A stretch of 64,000 nt of DNA from an uncultured Pseudomonadales bacterium (lineage in GTDB: Bacteria; Pseudomonadota; Gammaproteobacteria; Pseudomonadales; Cellvibrionaceae), in assembly GCA_947494095.1 (NCBI GenBank), contig CANLTI010000003.1, positions 60,854 to 124,853 on the forward strand, in the 5' to 3' direction. Of the stretch, positions 56,591 to 64,000 are shown in pieces (position 1 is the stretch's first letter; every line of letters begins with the position of its first letter). Both the position numbers and the translations under genes were made by a program. The notes below the pieces were generated by a model. It was given only the letters and a program-made list of their open reading frames with translations. It ran no database searches and was not told the origin of the DNA.

Positions 56591-57043
56591 ATGACTTCAA
56601 ATTCACCTACCCTATACCCTATGCTTATGCCCCATGCTCAGCGCACCATACCAACTTTCTCTGTGCACAGTAATATCCGTTTTGCCGCAACCCTCACGCT
56701 TTTTGGGCTGACTGCCAGCACTTTACCTTTTAAGGCTTACGGGCAGAGCGGTGACCCAATACCTGCCGCTGCACTAGCGCCCGAACCGGAGCTGATCCAC
56801 GATACACAATACCCAGACATCACCAAAGCAATGTTCTTATCTTACAAAGATATTAACGACTTTATTGCACAATCACCAAAGGCTACGCGCGTAGCGCCGC
56901 CCAATTCGACCGATATTGCCGCTCACGGTCCAGAGGTTATTAAGGTGATTCAAGGGGCCGACTGCAACCGTGACGGTCGAGTCGATGATCGCGCGCAATG
57001 CATTAAAGCGTTTTACCAGTTATGGCTTAAATTTAACCGCTAG
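56591..57043 (+). CDS. Exported protein with EF-hand-like loop, unknown function
   Basis: 150 residues with a hydrophobic signal-like segment (about 30-50: ATLTLFGLTASTLPFKAYGQ), so probably periplasmic. The mature part is a helix-rich domain with YPDITKAMFLSYKDINDFI and a C-terminal Ca-binding-type loop DCNRDGRVDDRAQC (about 127-140), resembling one EF-hand/dockerin loop. I do not recognise a family. The start is ATG 56591; internal ATGs at residues 11 and 13 would shorten the long n-region. It is divergent from thrS. Confidence 0.7.
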   Translation: MTSNSPTLYPMLMPHAQRTIPTFSVHSNIRFAATLTLFGLTASTLPFKAYGQSGDPIPAAALAPEPELIHDTQYPDITKAMFLSYKDINDFIAQSPKATRVAPPNSTDIAAHGPEVIKVIQGADCNRDGRVDDRAQCIKAFYQLWLKFNR

Positions 57044-57199
57044 CATCGCCGTTTTGACCGAGTGAGTCTTTACCCCGCCGCCGTTAATGGGTACTGTGAT
57101 TTGGATTAAAGAACTACAGCGGCACAGGCGTTACGGCGAGCCGTATCGTCTAATTTTGATGCAGCACGGCCTTGAGTTATTGATTCGCGACCTGCCCTT

Positions 57200-57461
57200 A
57201 AGGGCGAGGCAATAATAGTGTGCCCAATGAGATGTAGGTTTTTGTTTTTTCGGCAAGACGCTCGAAGGGGCATAGCCTGGCCATGTAACGCTTTGAGCAA
57301 CGCATCGGGGAGAAGCCCCTTTTAGTCATTGCAGCTGCATAAGGATATGCGAGATTAGACTTTGCAGGAGCACAAAGTCGAGGAGCATAAAGTCGAGGAG
57401 CATAAAGTCGAGCAGAGGCAGTAGGAAAGACGATTATCGTCATGTATTTTTCCTCGCCCCT
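57200..57461. repeat. Family B intergenic element, copy 2 (long)
   Basis: Left end AAGGGCGAGG and right end CCTCGCCCCT with interior CAATAATAGTGTGCCC, GAGATGTAGGTTTTTG, CGGCAAGACGCTCG, GGCCATGTAACGC and CATGTATTTTTCC. It is extended by a 15-bp tandem block AGGAGCATAAAGTCG (three copies, 57373-57417) also seen in family A copy 5. No target duplication is visible. The rest of 57044-57643 shows no gene. Confidence 0.75.
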
Positions 57462-57643
57462 AAGCTCAGTTAACGCACTCTCAGTTAATCTTCCGTTGGT
57501 TTTCGTGTACTCATAAACACAGTATGTTGTGGCAAACTAAATCTGGTCACCCCTTAAGAGGTGTTAAAATCACCTCACTACTTAACCTCAAATTGCTGGT
57601 ACGCTTGGCGTATAAAACGATTTATTAAATCAGGATGAACACC

Positions 57644-59500
57644 ATGAAACTACTTACTTTAATTGTGTTTTTTTGCTTACTTTCATTTCAGTCGGCAGCT
57701 CAAATAGGCACAATAAATAACGGTAAAAATTCACCAGAGTTTACCGAGGCAATTAAAAACTTTCCCACTGAACAAAAAAATCTACGTCAATGGGATAGCC
57801 CAGTTATTGCAGATCTCGACCAAGATGGTTGGCCAGACTTGATCTTAAATGATCATGGTTTCGCTATCAGAGTCATGTGGAATAACGAAGGTAAATACAG
57901 CAAACCTTACGATTTGATCATGGGAGATATGCACGGCGTTTCCGTTGGTGACTTTGATCAAGATGGCGAGCTGGAAATAATACTTTCTCGTGGTGGTGGT
58001 TCAGGTGCAAATGCGCGTAACTCTAAAATCTTTAGAGTAAATAAAAAACGGGAATTTACTACAGTTCCAGACTTTCCAGAGCCCCTTGCATTTATGCGTG
58101 GCCGAACCGTTAAGTTTGTCGATTTGGATAAAGACGGCGATTTAGATTTAGTGAATTTTGCTTTTCCATCAAAAGAACTAAAAGGGAAGCCAGAGAATTA
58201 CTTATATAAAAACAATGAACAGCAACAATTAGTGTTAGCCGGAAACTTACCAGCAATAAAAGGCGACGGTCAAAAAACATTAGTGACAGACTTTAATCAA
58301 GACGCGAGTCCAGACTTTATTATTTATGGACACGGAGCTGTAAAAGCATATCAGAATACCGGTGACTTTATATTTAAAGATGTAAGTAAATCGGTACTAC
58401 CAGAGCAATATACAGACGTAACTGGAGTGGCTGAGCTTGACTTCGATAACGACGGCGACTTTGATTTATATCTAACCCGAGGCAAAGAGTTTGTTGCAGG
58501 AGAAACCTTTTATGACCCTGTGAGTCAATTATTCGGATTTTATAACAAACGCGGCATGAGTGATTTTTCTGCATTAAAAATGGCTGATATTTTTGAGCTT
58601 GTTAATTTTCAATCTCAGTGGCCAAATAAATTAATATATGTAGGCGAGTCGGCTTATGAATATCAATATGATGGTGAAACACACTCTGGGCGCGACATCC
58701 GAATTGTAAACAGCGATGCATTAGGCTTTCCTGATGCAACACCAAAAAAAGGACTGTATCTAGGGTATATCGGTAACCGACAATGGAAATTACTCAGTAA
58801 TATTTGGGCGCCAATGTCTGGAGTTATCAAAGGCGTGGAGTATTACCCACAGCAAAAGCATCATCAAGGCTTAACCAACGTATTGTTGGAAAACCACAAA
58901 GGCGTATACAAAGACATAACCAAAAAATCAGGTTTGTCATTTAAAGATCACAGCCAAGCTGTCACAGTGGCAGATTTAGACAACAACGGTTGGTCAGATT
59001 TGATCGTAGTTCGACGTGGAAACTTGATCTCAGAAAATCAATCAGAAATTTATCTTAATTATGCAGAGCAAGGTTTTAAAAAATTAAACCAACACAAAGT
59101 TGTTACCTCTGAACTTGGCGCTATTGGGATGGGTGTTGGCTCAGTTGATTATGACTTAGACGGAAAAATTGACCTAGTGGTAGGAAATGAACGCGGTAAG
59201 TGGCATTTATACAAAAACTCAGGGAACAATTCTAACAACTATGTTCAGTTAGATGTTGGGACATCACCATCAAATAAAGCAACCGCACTCGGTGCATTAG
59301 TTAAGTTAAAAGCTTGCGGCGTAGTGCAAAGCCAAGTAATTGGTAGTTCAGGCGCTCAATACTCATTAAACCACAACAGCAAGGTACATTTTGGATTAGG
59401 ATCTTGTAAAAAAGAGCCTACTGTAACAGTAACTTGGAGCAATGGTGAGACCAAATCACAATCACTTGTGATCAATAAAGCAAATTCACTGACTAAATAA
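57644..59500 (+). CDS. Secreted FG-GAP/VCBS repeat protein with UnbV-type C-terminus
   Basis: A 618-residue exported protein with signal peptide MKLLTLIVFFCLLSFQSAAQ. At least seven calcium-binding repeats of DxDxDG type are visible: DLDQDGWPD, DFDQDGELE, DLDKDGDLD, DFNQDASPD, DFDNDGDFD, DLDNNGWSD and DYDLDGKID, predicting a beta-propeller. The C-terminal about 90 residues (NNYVQLDVGTSPSNKATALGALVKL over two blocks, HFGLG, VTWSNGETKS) match the ASPIC/UnbV domain. AGGA eight bases ahead of ATG 57644 favours it over ATG 57635. The gene is A+T-richer than the housekeeping genes, suggesting acquisition. Ligand unknown. Confidence 0.82.
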   Translation: MKLLTLIVFFCLLSFQSAAQIGTINNGKNSPEFTEAIKNFPTEQKNLRQWDSPVIADLDQDGWPDLILNDHGFAIRVMWNNEGKYSKPYDLIMGDMHGVSVGDFDQDGELEIILSRGGGSGANARNSKIFRVNKKREFTTVPDFPEPLAFMRGRTVKFVDLDKDGDLDLVNFAFPSKELKGKPENYLYKNNEQQQLVLAGNLPAIKGDGQKTLVTDFNQDASPDFIIYGHGAVKAYQNTGDFIFKDVSKSVLPEQYTDVTGVAELDFDNDGDFDLYLTRGKEFVAGETFYDPVSQLFGFYNKRGMSDFSALKMADIFELVNFQSQWPNKLIYVGESAYEYQYDGETHSGRDIRIVNSDALGFPDATPKKGLYLGYIGNRQWKLLSNIWAPMSGVIKGVEYYPQQKHHQGLTNVLLENHKGVYKDITKKSGLSFKDHSQAVTVADLDNNGWSDLIVVRRGNLISENQSEIYLNYAEQGFKKLNQHKVVTSELGAIGMGVGSVDYDLDGKIDLVVGNERGKWHLYKNSGNNSNNYVQLDVGTSPSNKATALGALVKLKACGVVQSQVIGSSGAQYSLNHNSKVHFGLGSCKKEPTVTVTWSNGETKSQSLVINKANSLTK

Positions 59501-59512
59501 ACTGAGCAGTAT

Positions 59513-59605
59513 GTGAAAAATTTCATGCAATACTTATCAGCAATGTGTGTTGTCGCTTTATCCGGTTGTCGGCTCACTAACCTAGATGAAAAACCGAACT
59601 TTTGA
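59513..59605 (+). pseudogene. Truncated lipoprotein 5' end
   Basis: A 30-residue frame from GTG 59513: basic start, hydrophobic core and lipobox VALSGC, then RLTNLDEKPNF and a TGA stop. The stop and last residues come from the 26-bp repeat, so the rest of the gene was probably lost where the repeat joined. Weak but suggestive. Confidence 0.4.
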
Positions 59606-59622
59606 GTGAGTGTCCCTGCAAG
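59597..59622 (+). repeat. 26-bp repeat R, copy 1
   Basis: Contains TTTTGAGTGAGTGTCCCTGC; all 26 bases are identical to copies at 62750 and 63067. It ends a lipoprotein reading frame and is followed at once by an apparent group II intron 3' end. Confidence 0.9.
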
Positions 59623-59686
59623 GAATTGCGGATCCGCATGCTGGGTGATGTGGGGGCTGGGAGTTAGAAACTCCTAGCTACCCGAT
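59620..59686 (+). other. Probable group II intron 3' end remnant
   Basis: After GGATCCGCATGCTGGGTGATG comes a 10-bp hairpin (GCTGGGAGTT/AACTCCTAGC, loop AGA) and then TACCCGAT. This order resembles domains V-VI and the 3' terminus of bacterial group II introns. No reverse transcriptase frame is present; repeat R lies immediately 5'. Based on remembered intron ends, so only moderately sure. Confidence 0.4.
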
Positions 59687-59716
59687 TTAGGCTTACCCCA
59701 TAAAGTAAATTAACGC

Positions 59717-60166
59717 CTATTTTTTTCTTTGCCAAAGCTTTTGGCTGCCTGTCAAATATGGATTTTCGTTTGTAGGCTCAGCCCAATGTAGAGTAATACT
59801 CTCCAGCAGATCATCTGAAGAAGATAGGTGTAACTCAATTCTCTCATCAAAGCAATTTGCCAAAATCACGTAGGGGTCGCCGGAACGATAAACTCGAATG
59901 ACTTCAGCATTTAAGAATGCCAACTTATTTGGAATATCCTCTTTGGAAAATTGAGTTTCATAGTTTTTACCAGCATTTTCGTCACTCAGCTTTTGAATTT
60001 CAACATATACAGTTTCTAATTGTTGCTGAGTCAAAGATCTTGCAAAATTGACCGCTGGATGAGCCTCTGGCGCGATACAGCCAAACCCACTATATGGATC
60101 ACAACCAGTCAAGCTAAGGCAGAATAGTAAAATTGCGATGGCACTATAATAATTTTTATCTCGCAT
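59717..60166 (-). CDS. Lipoprotein of unknown function, probable integron cassette gene
   Basis: 149 residues with a lipoprotein signal ending LSLTGC (Cys22), and a mature part containing PEAHPAVNFARSLTQQQLETVY, VIRVYRSGDPYVILANCFDERI and TLHWAEPTNENPYL, partly helical then strand-rich. No family recognised. The ATG lies only nine bases after a VCR-like attC boundary (GTTAGGC on this strand) and has no ribosome site, typical for a cassette gene. Its own downstream attC is not recognisable; an intron remnant lies there. Confidence 0.7.
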   Translation of the reverse strand: MRDKNYYSAIAILLFCLSLTGCDPYSGFGCIAPEAHPAVNFARSLTQQQLETVYVEIQKLSDENAGKNYETQFSKEDIPNKLAFLNAEVIRVYRSGDPYVILANCFDERIELHLSSSDDLLESITLHWAEPTNENPYLTGSQKLWQRKK

Positions 60167-60175
60167 ACTCTGGAT

Positions 60176-60292
60176 GCCTAACGCCCGCTTCAGCCGGGCC
60201 GAACGCGGAGCGATTTGGTGTTATTGTTTGAGCGCAGCGAGTAACACCAAAACCGCGTAGTGTTTGGCCTCGGCTACAAGCGTTTGTTATAG
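60176..60292 (-). repeat. attC recombination site, VCR-like
   Basis: Read on the minus strand it starts TATAACAAACGC and ends GGGCGTTAGGC, the end pattern of Vibrio-type superintegron repeats. The interior folds: GCCGGGCC/GGCCTCGGC, CGCGG/CCGCG and TTTGGTGTTA/TAACACCAAA pair across about 110 bases. The crossover would be within GTTAGGC at 60182. No integron integrase is in the window. Confidence 0.82.
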
Positions 60293-60298
60293 CGCTGA

Positions 60299-60439
60299 TT
60301 ATTTTACAGAACATTGCCCGAGAATATCCCCAACTAAAGCGTGACCCCCATCGGATGTTTTAAAGCCGCTTACACTTTTAGTTTTGAAAGCCTTCTTAAT
60401 CTCAGGAAGCAAAAGCAGAGACAGGCACACCAAAAACAC
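60299..60439 (-). CDS. Short cassette ORF or gene remnant upstream of attC
   Basis: A frame of 46 codons from GTG 60439: hydrophobic start MFLVCLSLLLLPEI, then KKAFKTKSVSGFKTSDGGHAL, in two parts, ending GQCSVK. Its stop lies seven bases before the attC end, the position expected of a cassette gene. It may be the C-terminus of a longer lost gene. The remaining 60440-60525 shows nothing. Confidence 0.35.
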   Translation of the reverse strand: MFLVCLSLLLLPEIKKAFKTKSVSGFKTSDGGHALVGDILGQCSVK

Positions 60440-60525
60440 CTTTCGAGTATAAAGAACCCAAAACCTACAACAGTATGACTGAAGGTCGCTGTGTGTGCAC
60501 CCTCAGTCTATTGAGGCCGGCCCAA

Positions 60526-62169
60526 TCATCGCAGGTTGTTACGATAGCTATTTGCGGTTGTATATTCGTCTCGGCGATAGCCTAATCGATACGAATTCAA
60601 CTGGCTATACAGTAGAGGGTCGATAATTTGATGGCCATTAGCCACGACCTCCAGCAATTCCTCTAAAGAGAGATACTTTTCGGTTTGAGTTTGCTGGTGA
60701 CTTAAAGCAGAAATTATCACCGGAGGGGCAAACGATGACGATGGAAAACCGGGAAAGGAATCAATCTCAATAAAGCCATTCAACAAAAACTTGAGACTCT
60801 TTTGACGGACTGCAAAAAAAGGCAGCTCGTCAATACGGTACGCGCCTACAGGTGTATAGATATCGGTACAGGCAAGAATCTCTTTTTCCGATGTCGGTGT
60901 GATAAAGCGAATATCGTTACTGCCTTCAGGCGGAATGGCCTCGTCATTAGGGTCAGCATAAATCGCTGAGACTCGAATTCTATTACCGGGCTGGGAATCA
61001 CAATCGGCGGGAAAATCGGGATCATCAACCACTAAAGGCTGTGTTTGGCGTTGCGCAGCAGCTTGCACAACAACAGGGAAGCGTTGCTCTCCCGTCGCCT
61101 CATCAAGATAATCGAGGCTAGAAATCGACCTCATAAACGCTTTATCAATTGCAAGCAGCTGGTTTAACACCTCATCGGTAGGCACTTCACCACAGTCTGA
61201 CATTAATATGTCACGCAAGTTAATTCTTGATAATCCCCAAGAAGCGTTAATGTAGTCCACCTTCAGGTTTTTAACGACCGAAGATACGGATGCCAAAAAA
61301 TTATCATGCTTTTCTTGAATCACTAAAAAAGCTTCATCTTGTAGCACTTGATCATTTGAAGTAAGGTTTTTACACAGACTCTGGCCGCCATAGATGTTGG
61401 ACACAGCATCTAAATCCATTAAAGCAACTTGCGCGAGAGGGTTGTGCTCAAAAATAAATGACGCAATAAAATAACCATGCCCCGGTAGCGTATTGCTGAT
61501 AGAACCATACAATGCAGTGGCATTATTGGCGCCAATAATGCCACTAAATTGTTGCGAAGAAATATGGCCAGGATAGGATCGGCGCACGGCTAGTATGTCA
61601 GCCATGTAATTCGGGATTTCAATCTCTTGTGGCTCATCAACCAACAAAAGATTGCCATCTAAAGAGAAGTAACCCGCAATACGTTCTGCATAAGGGCTTG
61701 CCAGTAATGGCGATAGCCCCCAATCCATCACCAATATAACCGCAGAAGCATCCACAGATGGTAGTGCAGGCATAAATTGTTGAGCTGTCGAATCACAGCC
61801 ATTTGTCTTGAAGTCACAATCAATATTATCTAGCGTCAATTGCAGCTCAGCCTGTAAAGATTCGATTTCAGCCGTGTTATAGATCAGCTCTTGCGGCAAG
61901 CTTGAAGCTGAGCTCATGCTGTGTGAACTTAAACTGCTCACATTTGATTGTGCAGATGAAGCCACAGAAGACGAAAAGACAGAAGTCGATGACAAAGATC
62001 TAGAGGATGAAGAAATGCTACTGTCAGCAATACTGCTTATTGACAGCAAAGAGCTAGCAAGGGAGCAACCATCTGCTTTTTCACAAGCCTCTTGATTAAC
62101 GCCTGAAGAGCTACAGGCTGCGAGTAAAATCTGTAAGCTAATGATACTAAAGGTCAAGCATGTTTTCAT
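60526..62169 (-). CDS. Subtilisin-like serine protease lipoprotein with poly-Ser linker
   Basis: A 547-residue exported lipoprotein: signal with lipobox LLAAC (Cys19), a serine-rich linker (about 38-90), then a divergent S8 peptidase-like domain. Candidate triad: Asp149 in VILVMDWG, His231 in PGHGYFIASFIFEHNP, Ser479 in PSSSFAPPVIISAL (cf. GTSxAxP). The strand VDYINASWGLS matches the subtilase VINxSxG block. The frame runs to 62316, but the first 49 codons look untranslated; ATG 62169 gives the signal peptide. Poly-Ser linkers are frequent in Saccharophagus-type secreted proteins. Substrate unknown. Confidence 0.62.
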   Translation of the reverse strand: MKTCLTFSIISLQILLAACSSSGVNQEACEKADGCSLASSLLSISSIADSSISSSSRSLSSTSVFSSSVASSAQSNVSSLSSHSMSSASSLPQELIYNTAEIESLQAELQLTLDNIDCDFKTNGCDSTAQQFMPALPSVDASAVILVMDWGLSPLLASPYAERIAGYFSLDGNLLLVDEPQEIEIPNYMADILAVRRSYPGHISSQQFSGIIGANNATALYGSISNTLPGHGYFIASFIFEHNPLAQVALMDLDAVSNIYGGQSLCKNLTSNDQVLQDEAFLVIQEKHDNFLASVSSVVKNLKVDYINASWGLSRINLRDILMSDCGEVPTDEVLNQLLAIDKAFMRSISSLDYLDEATGEQRFPVVVQAAAQRQTQPLVVDDPDFPADCDSQPGNRIRVSAIYADPNDEAIPPEGSNDIRFITPTSEKEILACTDIYTPVGAYRIDELPFFAVRQKSLKFLLNGFIEIDSFPGFPSSSFAPPVIISALSHQQTQTEKYLSLEELLEVVANGHQIIDPLLYSQLNSYRLGYRRDEYTTANSYRNNLR

Positions 62170-62354
62170 GGCGATTCCGCATACTGAGGTGGACGATACT
62201 ACGCTGCTCTTCTGAAGACTCCTTCGCAAAACCGGAAAAGTGCAATGCAAGAACAACCTCCTTAACCAGTTTTTCATTATAACCAATGTTATCGAGCAGT
62301 CTACGTGCACCTGCAAGTGACTTCAGATTGTGGATGTCCTCTATATTAATAGTA

Positions 62355-62370
62355 CAGGGACACTCACCCT
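62355..62370 (-). repeat. Degenerate inverted copy of repeat R core
   Basis: CAGGGACACTCAC is the reverse complement of the GTGAGTGTCCCTG core of repeat R. With copy 3 at 63067 it brackets the transposase remnant in inverted orientation. The gene-free stretch 62170-62537 holds nothing else recognised. Confidence 0.6.
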
Positions 62371-62537
62371 AAAAAACACCTACTTGAACAACCCAACAAC
62401 GGATACCGGCAAATACTAAAACACGCGGAATTATGGCCTTATTACTTCCAGCTATCAACCCAAGTTATTTATTGCGTTAGCGCATATACCCGCGCAGGTC
62501 GAATTCGTTTGAAGCGCGGTAACATGAAGGGTAATTG

Positions 62538-63008
62538 TTAACCGAAGAGCAATTTGCAGCGCTGCCGGTTGGGTGTGCGCTTACAACCCAACTGCAGGGC
62601 CGCGCTTTCTATGTGAGCCTCGGCCCCGACAAAGGTATTGGTATTTTTCTCGAAGGCGGTGGTTAACGCTATCCAGTTTTCAGAATCAATGCCAATGCGA
62701 TCCAATATGGGCGGAAGATTGCCATCAATCGCGGTCCGTTTATCTTCACAACTTTTGAGTGAGTGTCCCTGCAAGAGTACGTGGACGTGATTTGACATCA
62801 CAGCGTAAGCGCAGATATCTATTGCAAAAACTTCAGCCAATAGCATCAAGCGGTCCTCAACCCACTGGCGGCGGTGCTCGTAGCTGGTTCCGCTGCACTG
62901 ATCATAGCCACACAAGAAAGCACGACGAATGCATCGTGTTACACAATGATAGTAAGGCGTAGTATCTAATGAAATCTGTTGGCTTCTCGCTTTAGTCATA
63001 ATAACCAC
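62538..63008 (-). pseudogene. Internally deleted Y1 (IS200-like/REP-type) transposase
   Basis: The frame encodes 156 residues. The N-terminal half is the start of a single-strand-acting tyrosine transposase: YYHCVTRCIRRAFLCG, YEHRRQWVEDRLMLLAEVFAIDI split, and the metal HUH-type motif AVMSNHVHVLL. Then QGHSLKS comes directly from repeat R, and the rest (DKRTAIDGNLPPILDRIGIDS, QLGCKRTPNRQRC) is the normal C-terminus. Full-length relatives are about 320 residues, so about 170 residues, including the region after the HUH motif with the catalytic Tyr, are missing. The frame stays open by chance across the join. Inactive. Confidence 0.8.
62750..62775 (+). repeat. 26-bp repeat R, copy 2
   Basis: Identical to copies 1 and 3; lies inside the transposase remnant exactly at the junction of its N- and C-terminal parts. 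Confidence 0.9.
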
Positions 63009-63066
63009 CTTATCGCTATCGCCTGAATTGTTAGCTTAAGCGTAGAAGATGGTTGATTATTATGCA

Positions 63067-63092
63067 AACTTTTGAGTGAGTGTCCCTGCAAG
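63067..63092 (+). repeat. 26-bp repeat R, copy 3
   Basis: Identical to copies 1 and 2; lies 59 bases upstream of the transposase start and exactly where homology to the NRPS begins. Confidence 0.9.
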
Positions 63093-63608
63093 TGTAATTA
63101 CCGTACGGCCGCTTCAGAGCAAGTAAGCTTAAACGATATTCGGCGCCATACCCGAAATAGGATTCCGCACTACATGATGCCTGCGGTTTTTATCGAGCTG
63201 ACAGAATTTCCGCTACGCGCTAACGGCAAGGTAAATCGTCAGGCCCTACCTGAGCCCAGTGAGCACATCGCTCAACAGGTAGCCTTTGTTGAGGCGCAAA
63301 CGGATGTGGAAAAGGCTTTGGTGGCGATATGGCGTGAAGTCTTGAACCTAGACAAAATTAGTGTCAAAGATAACTTCTTTGCTATTGGTGGTCACTCGCT
63401 GTTACTGACCCAGCTTATTTCTAGAATCCGTTCCAACCTTGGTGTTGATGTGCCGATACGTATCGTCTTTGAGCATCCGGTGTTACAGGAACTTGCCGCT
63501 CACATTGACGCGCTTAGTAGCAGTCTTTCCATCGAGCAATTGGCAGATGAGATTGCGGCAATTGAAGCTCTTAGCGACGATGAACTTGAGGCTTTGTTAG
63601 GGCAATAG
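63072..63608 (+). pseudogene. NRPS 3' remnant (adenylation-domain end plus carrier domain)
   Basis: 178 codons from TTG 63072; the first about seven residues come from repeat R. Then the end of an adenylation domain (HYMMPAVFIELTEFPLRANGK with the A10 Lys; KVNRQALP), a carrier domain (about 70-145) with the phosphopantetheine site FFAIGGHSLLLTQ, and an acidic helical tail (ADEIAAIEALSDDELEALL). No condensation or thioesterase domain. The body of the synthetase was lost at the repeat. It is convergent with a siderophore-type esterase, suggesting a former siderophore cluster. Confidence 0.82.
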
Positions 63609-63658
63609 AGCGCGAGGCAGGCCAGCTGAATATTGCCAATTCAGCTGGCTCGTTTAAA

Positions 63659-64000
63659 TCAATCTTTGGGAATAGCTTTTTTAAGTCCGTCAGTCAGATA
63701 AATCGGAAACACACTATTGTGGCTTTCGCCTTCAAATACCTTGGTCTTCAGCTGAAGTCCTGTGTAGTTTCGCGATTGCAGTATGTCAGCGTAATCCAAC
63801 ATATCCTGTACCATGTCGCTTCGGCGGCTATATCGCTCTTTTCCGCCAATATACATCAGCACATTGGCCGTCATCGATTTGTTCTTGCCTGCGTGTTGTT
63901 GTTCCAGCCGGAAGATCGCGCGTTTGTCATACCAAAAGGAAGGGCTGCCGAGAATATATGTATCGAACAGTTCTGGTTTTTCTAACAGCATATAGGCGCC
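63659..64000 (-). CDS. Alpha/beta-hydrolase, IroE/BesA-type esterase (C-terminal part)
   Basis: The frame continues past the window end; the visible part is about 113 residues, the C-terminal third of a putative esterase (PF00756-like). Seen: YMLLEKPELFDTYILGSPSFWYD, in part, the block after the nucleophile elbow; then a loop KERYSRRSDMVQDM and the His-containing FEGESHNSVFP near the end. Family members hydrolyse catecholate siderophores or related esters; the neighbouring NRPS remnant fits. The Ser nucleophile lies outside the window. Confidence 0.75.
   Translation of the reverse strand, partial: GAYMLLEKPELFDTYILGSPSFWYDKRAIFRLEQQHAGKNKSMTANVLMYIGGKERYSRRSDMVQDMLDYADILQSRNYTGLQLKTKVFEGESHNSVFPIYLTDGLKKAIPKD

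Noticed and set aside
59356..59577. 73-codon minus-strand frame at the end of the FG-GAP gene
   Set aside because: Overlaps the coding C-terminus and has no conserved features.

Overview
The window is a chromosomal segment of a Gram-negative gammaproteobacterium. Indicators are BamE, a BamA-type barrel, TonB, UbiA/UbiD, Fur, PhoBR, SlyD, and the complete Pil-Chp operon beside gshB-tonB-yqgE-ruvX and pilTU-yggS-proC-yggT. The Pseudomonas-like gene order, the serine-rich linker in a secreted lipoprotein and moderate G+C point to a marine Cellvibrionaceae relative (Saccharophagus/Teredinibacter/Simiduia type). The genus is an inference.

Layout. 0-5.7 kb: rho 3' end, ubiD, fur/bamE divergent pair, an ACT-domain regulator, yheU and a hydrolase. 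5.9-13.7 kb: an outer-membrane barrel protein divergent from a RoxA-like dihaem cytochrome, a methylthioinosine phosphorylase, a two-receiver/GGDEF response regulator and an rhlB-type helicase. 13.9-26.9 kb (minus strand): type IV pilus chemosensory operon pilG-H-I-J-K-chpA-chpB-chpC. 27-36 kb: gshB, tonB-like, yqgE, ruvX, then pilT/pilU (minus) and yggS-proC-yggT. These are all linked to twitching motility in pseudomonads. 36-46 kb: dicarboxylate symporter, HU protein, ubiA, phoB-phoR with a Pho box, GNAT, selO, a membrane diguanylate cyclase and slyD. 46.6-56.4 kb: an M2-like DUF885 lipoprotein, then the minus-strand translation cluster thrS-infC-rpmI-rplT-pheS-pheT-ihfA, with infC using an AUU start.

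From about 57 kb the region is accessory: an FG-GAP/UnbV secreted protein, a truncated lipoprotein start, an apparent group II intron 3' end, a lipoprotein cassette beside a VCR-like attC site, a divergent subtilase lipoprotein with a poly-serine linker, an internally deleted Y1 (IS200-like) transposase, and an NRPS 3' remnant next to a siderophore-type esterase. Three identical 26-bp repeats sit exactly at the broken ends of these genes, suggesting repeat-mediated rearrangement.

Two families of short non-autonomous elements are scattered through intergenic spaces. Family A (about 150-280 bp) has GTAACTATTCAG-type terminal inverted repeats, and one copy has a perfect 8-bp target duplication. 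Family B (about 160-260 bp) has AGGGGCGAGG-type ends, and one copy has a 5-bp duplication. Some copies are chimeric, and the family A ends overlap the stop codons of ubiD and proC. No tRNA, rRNA or CRISPR array was seen.
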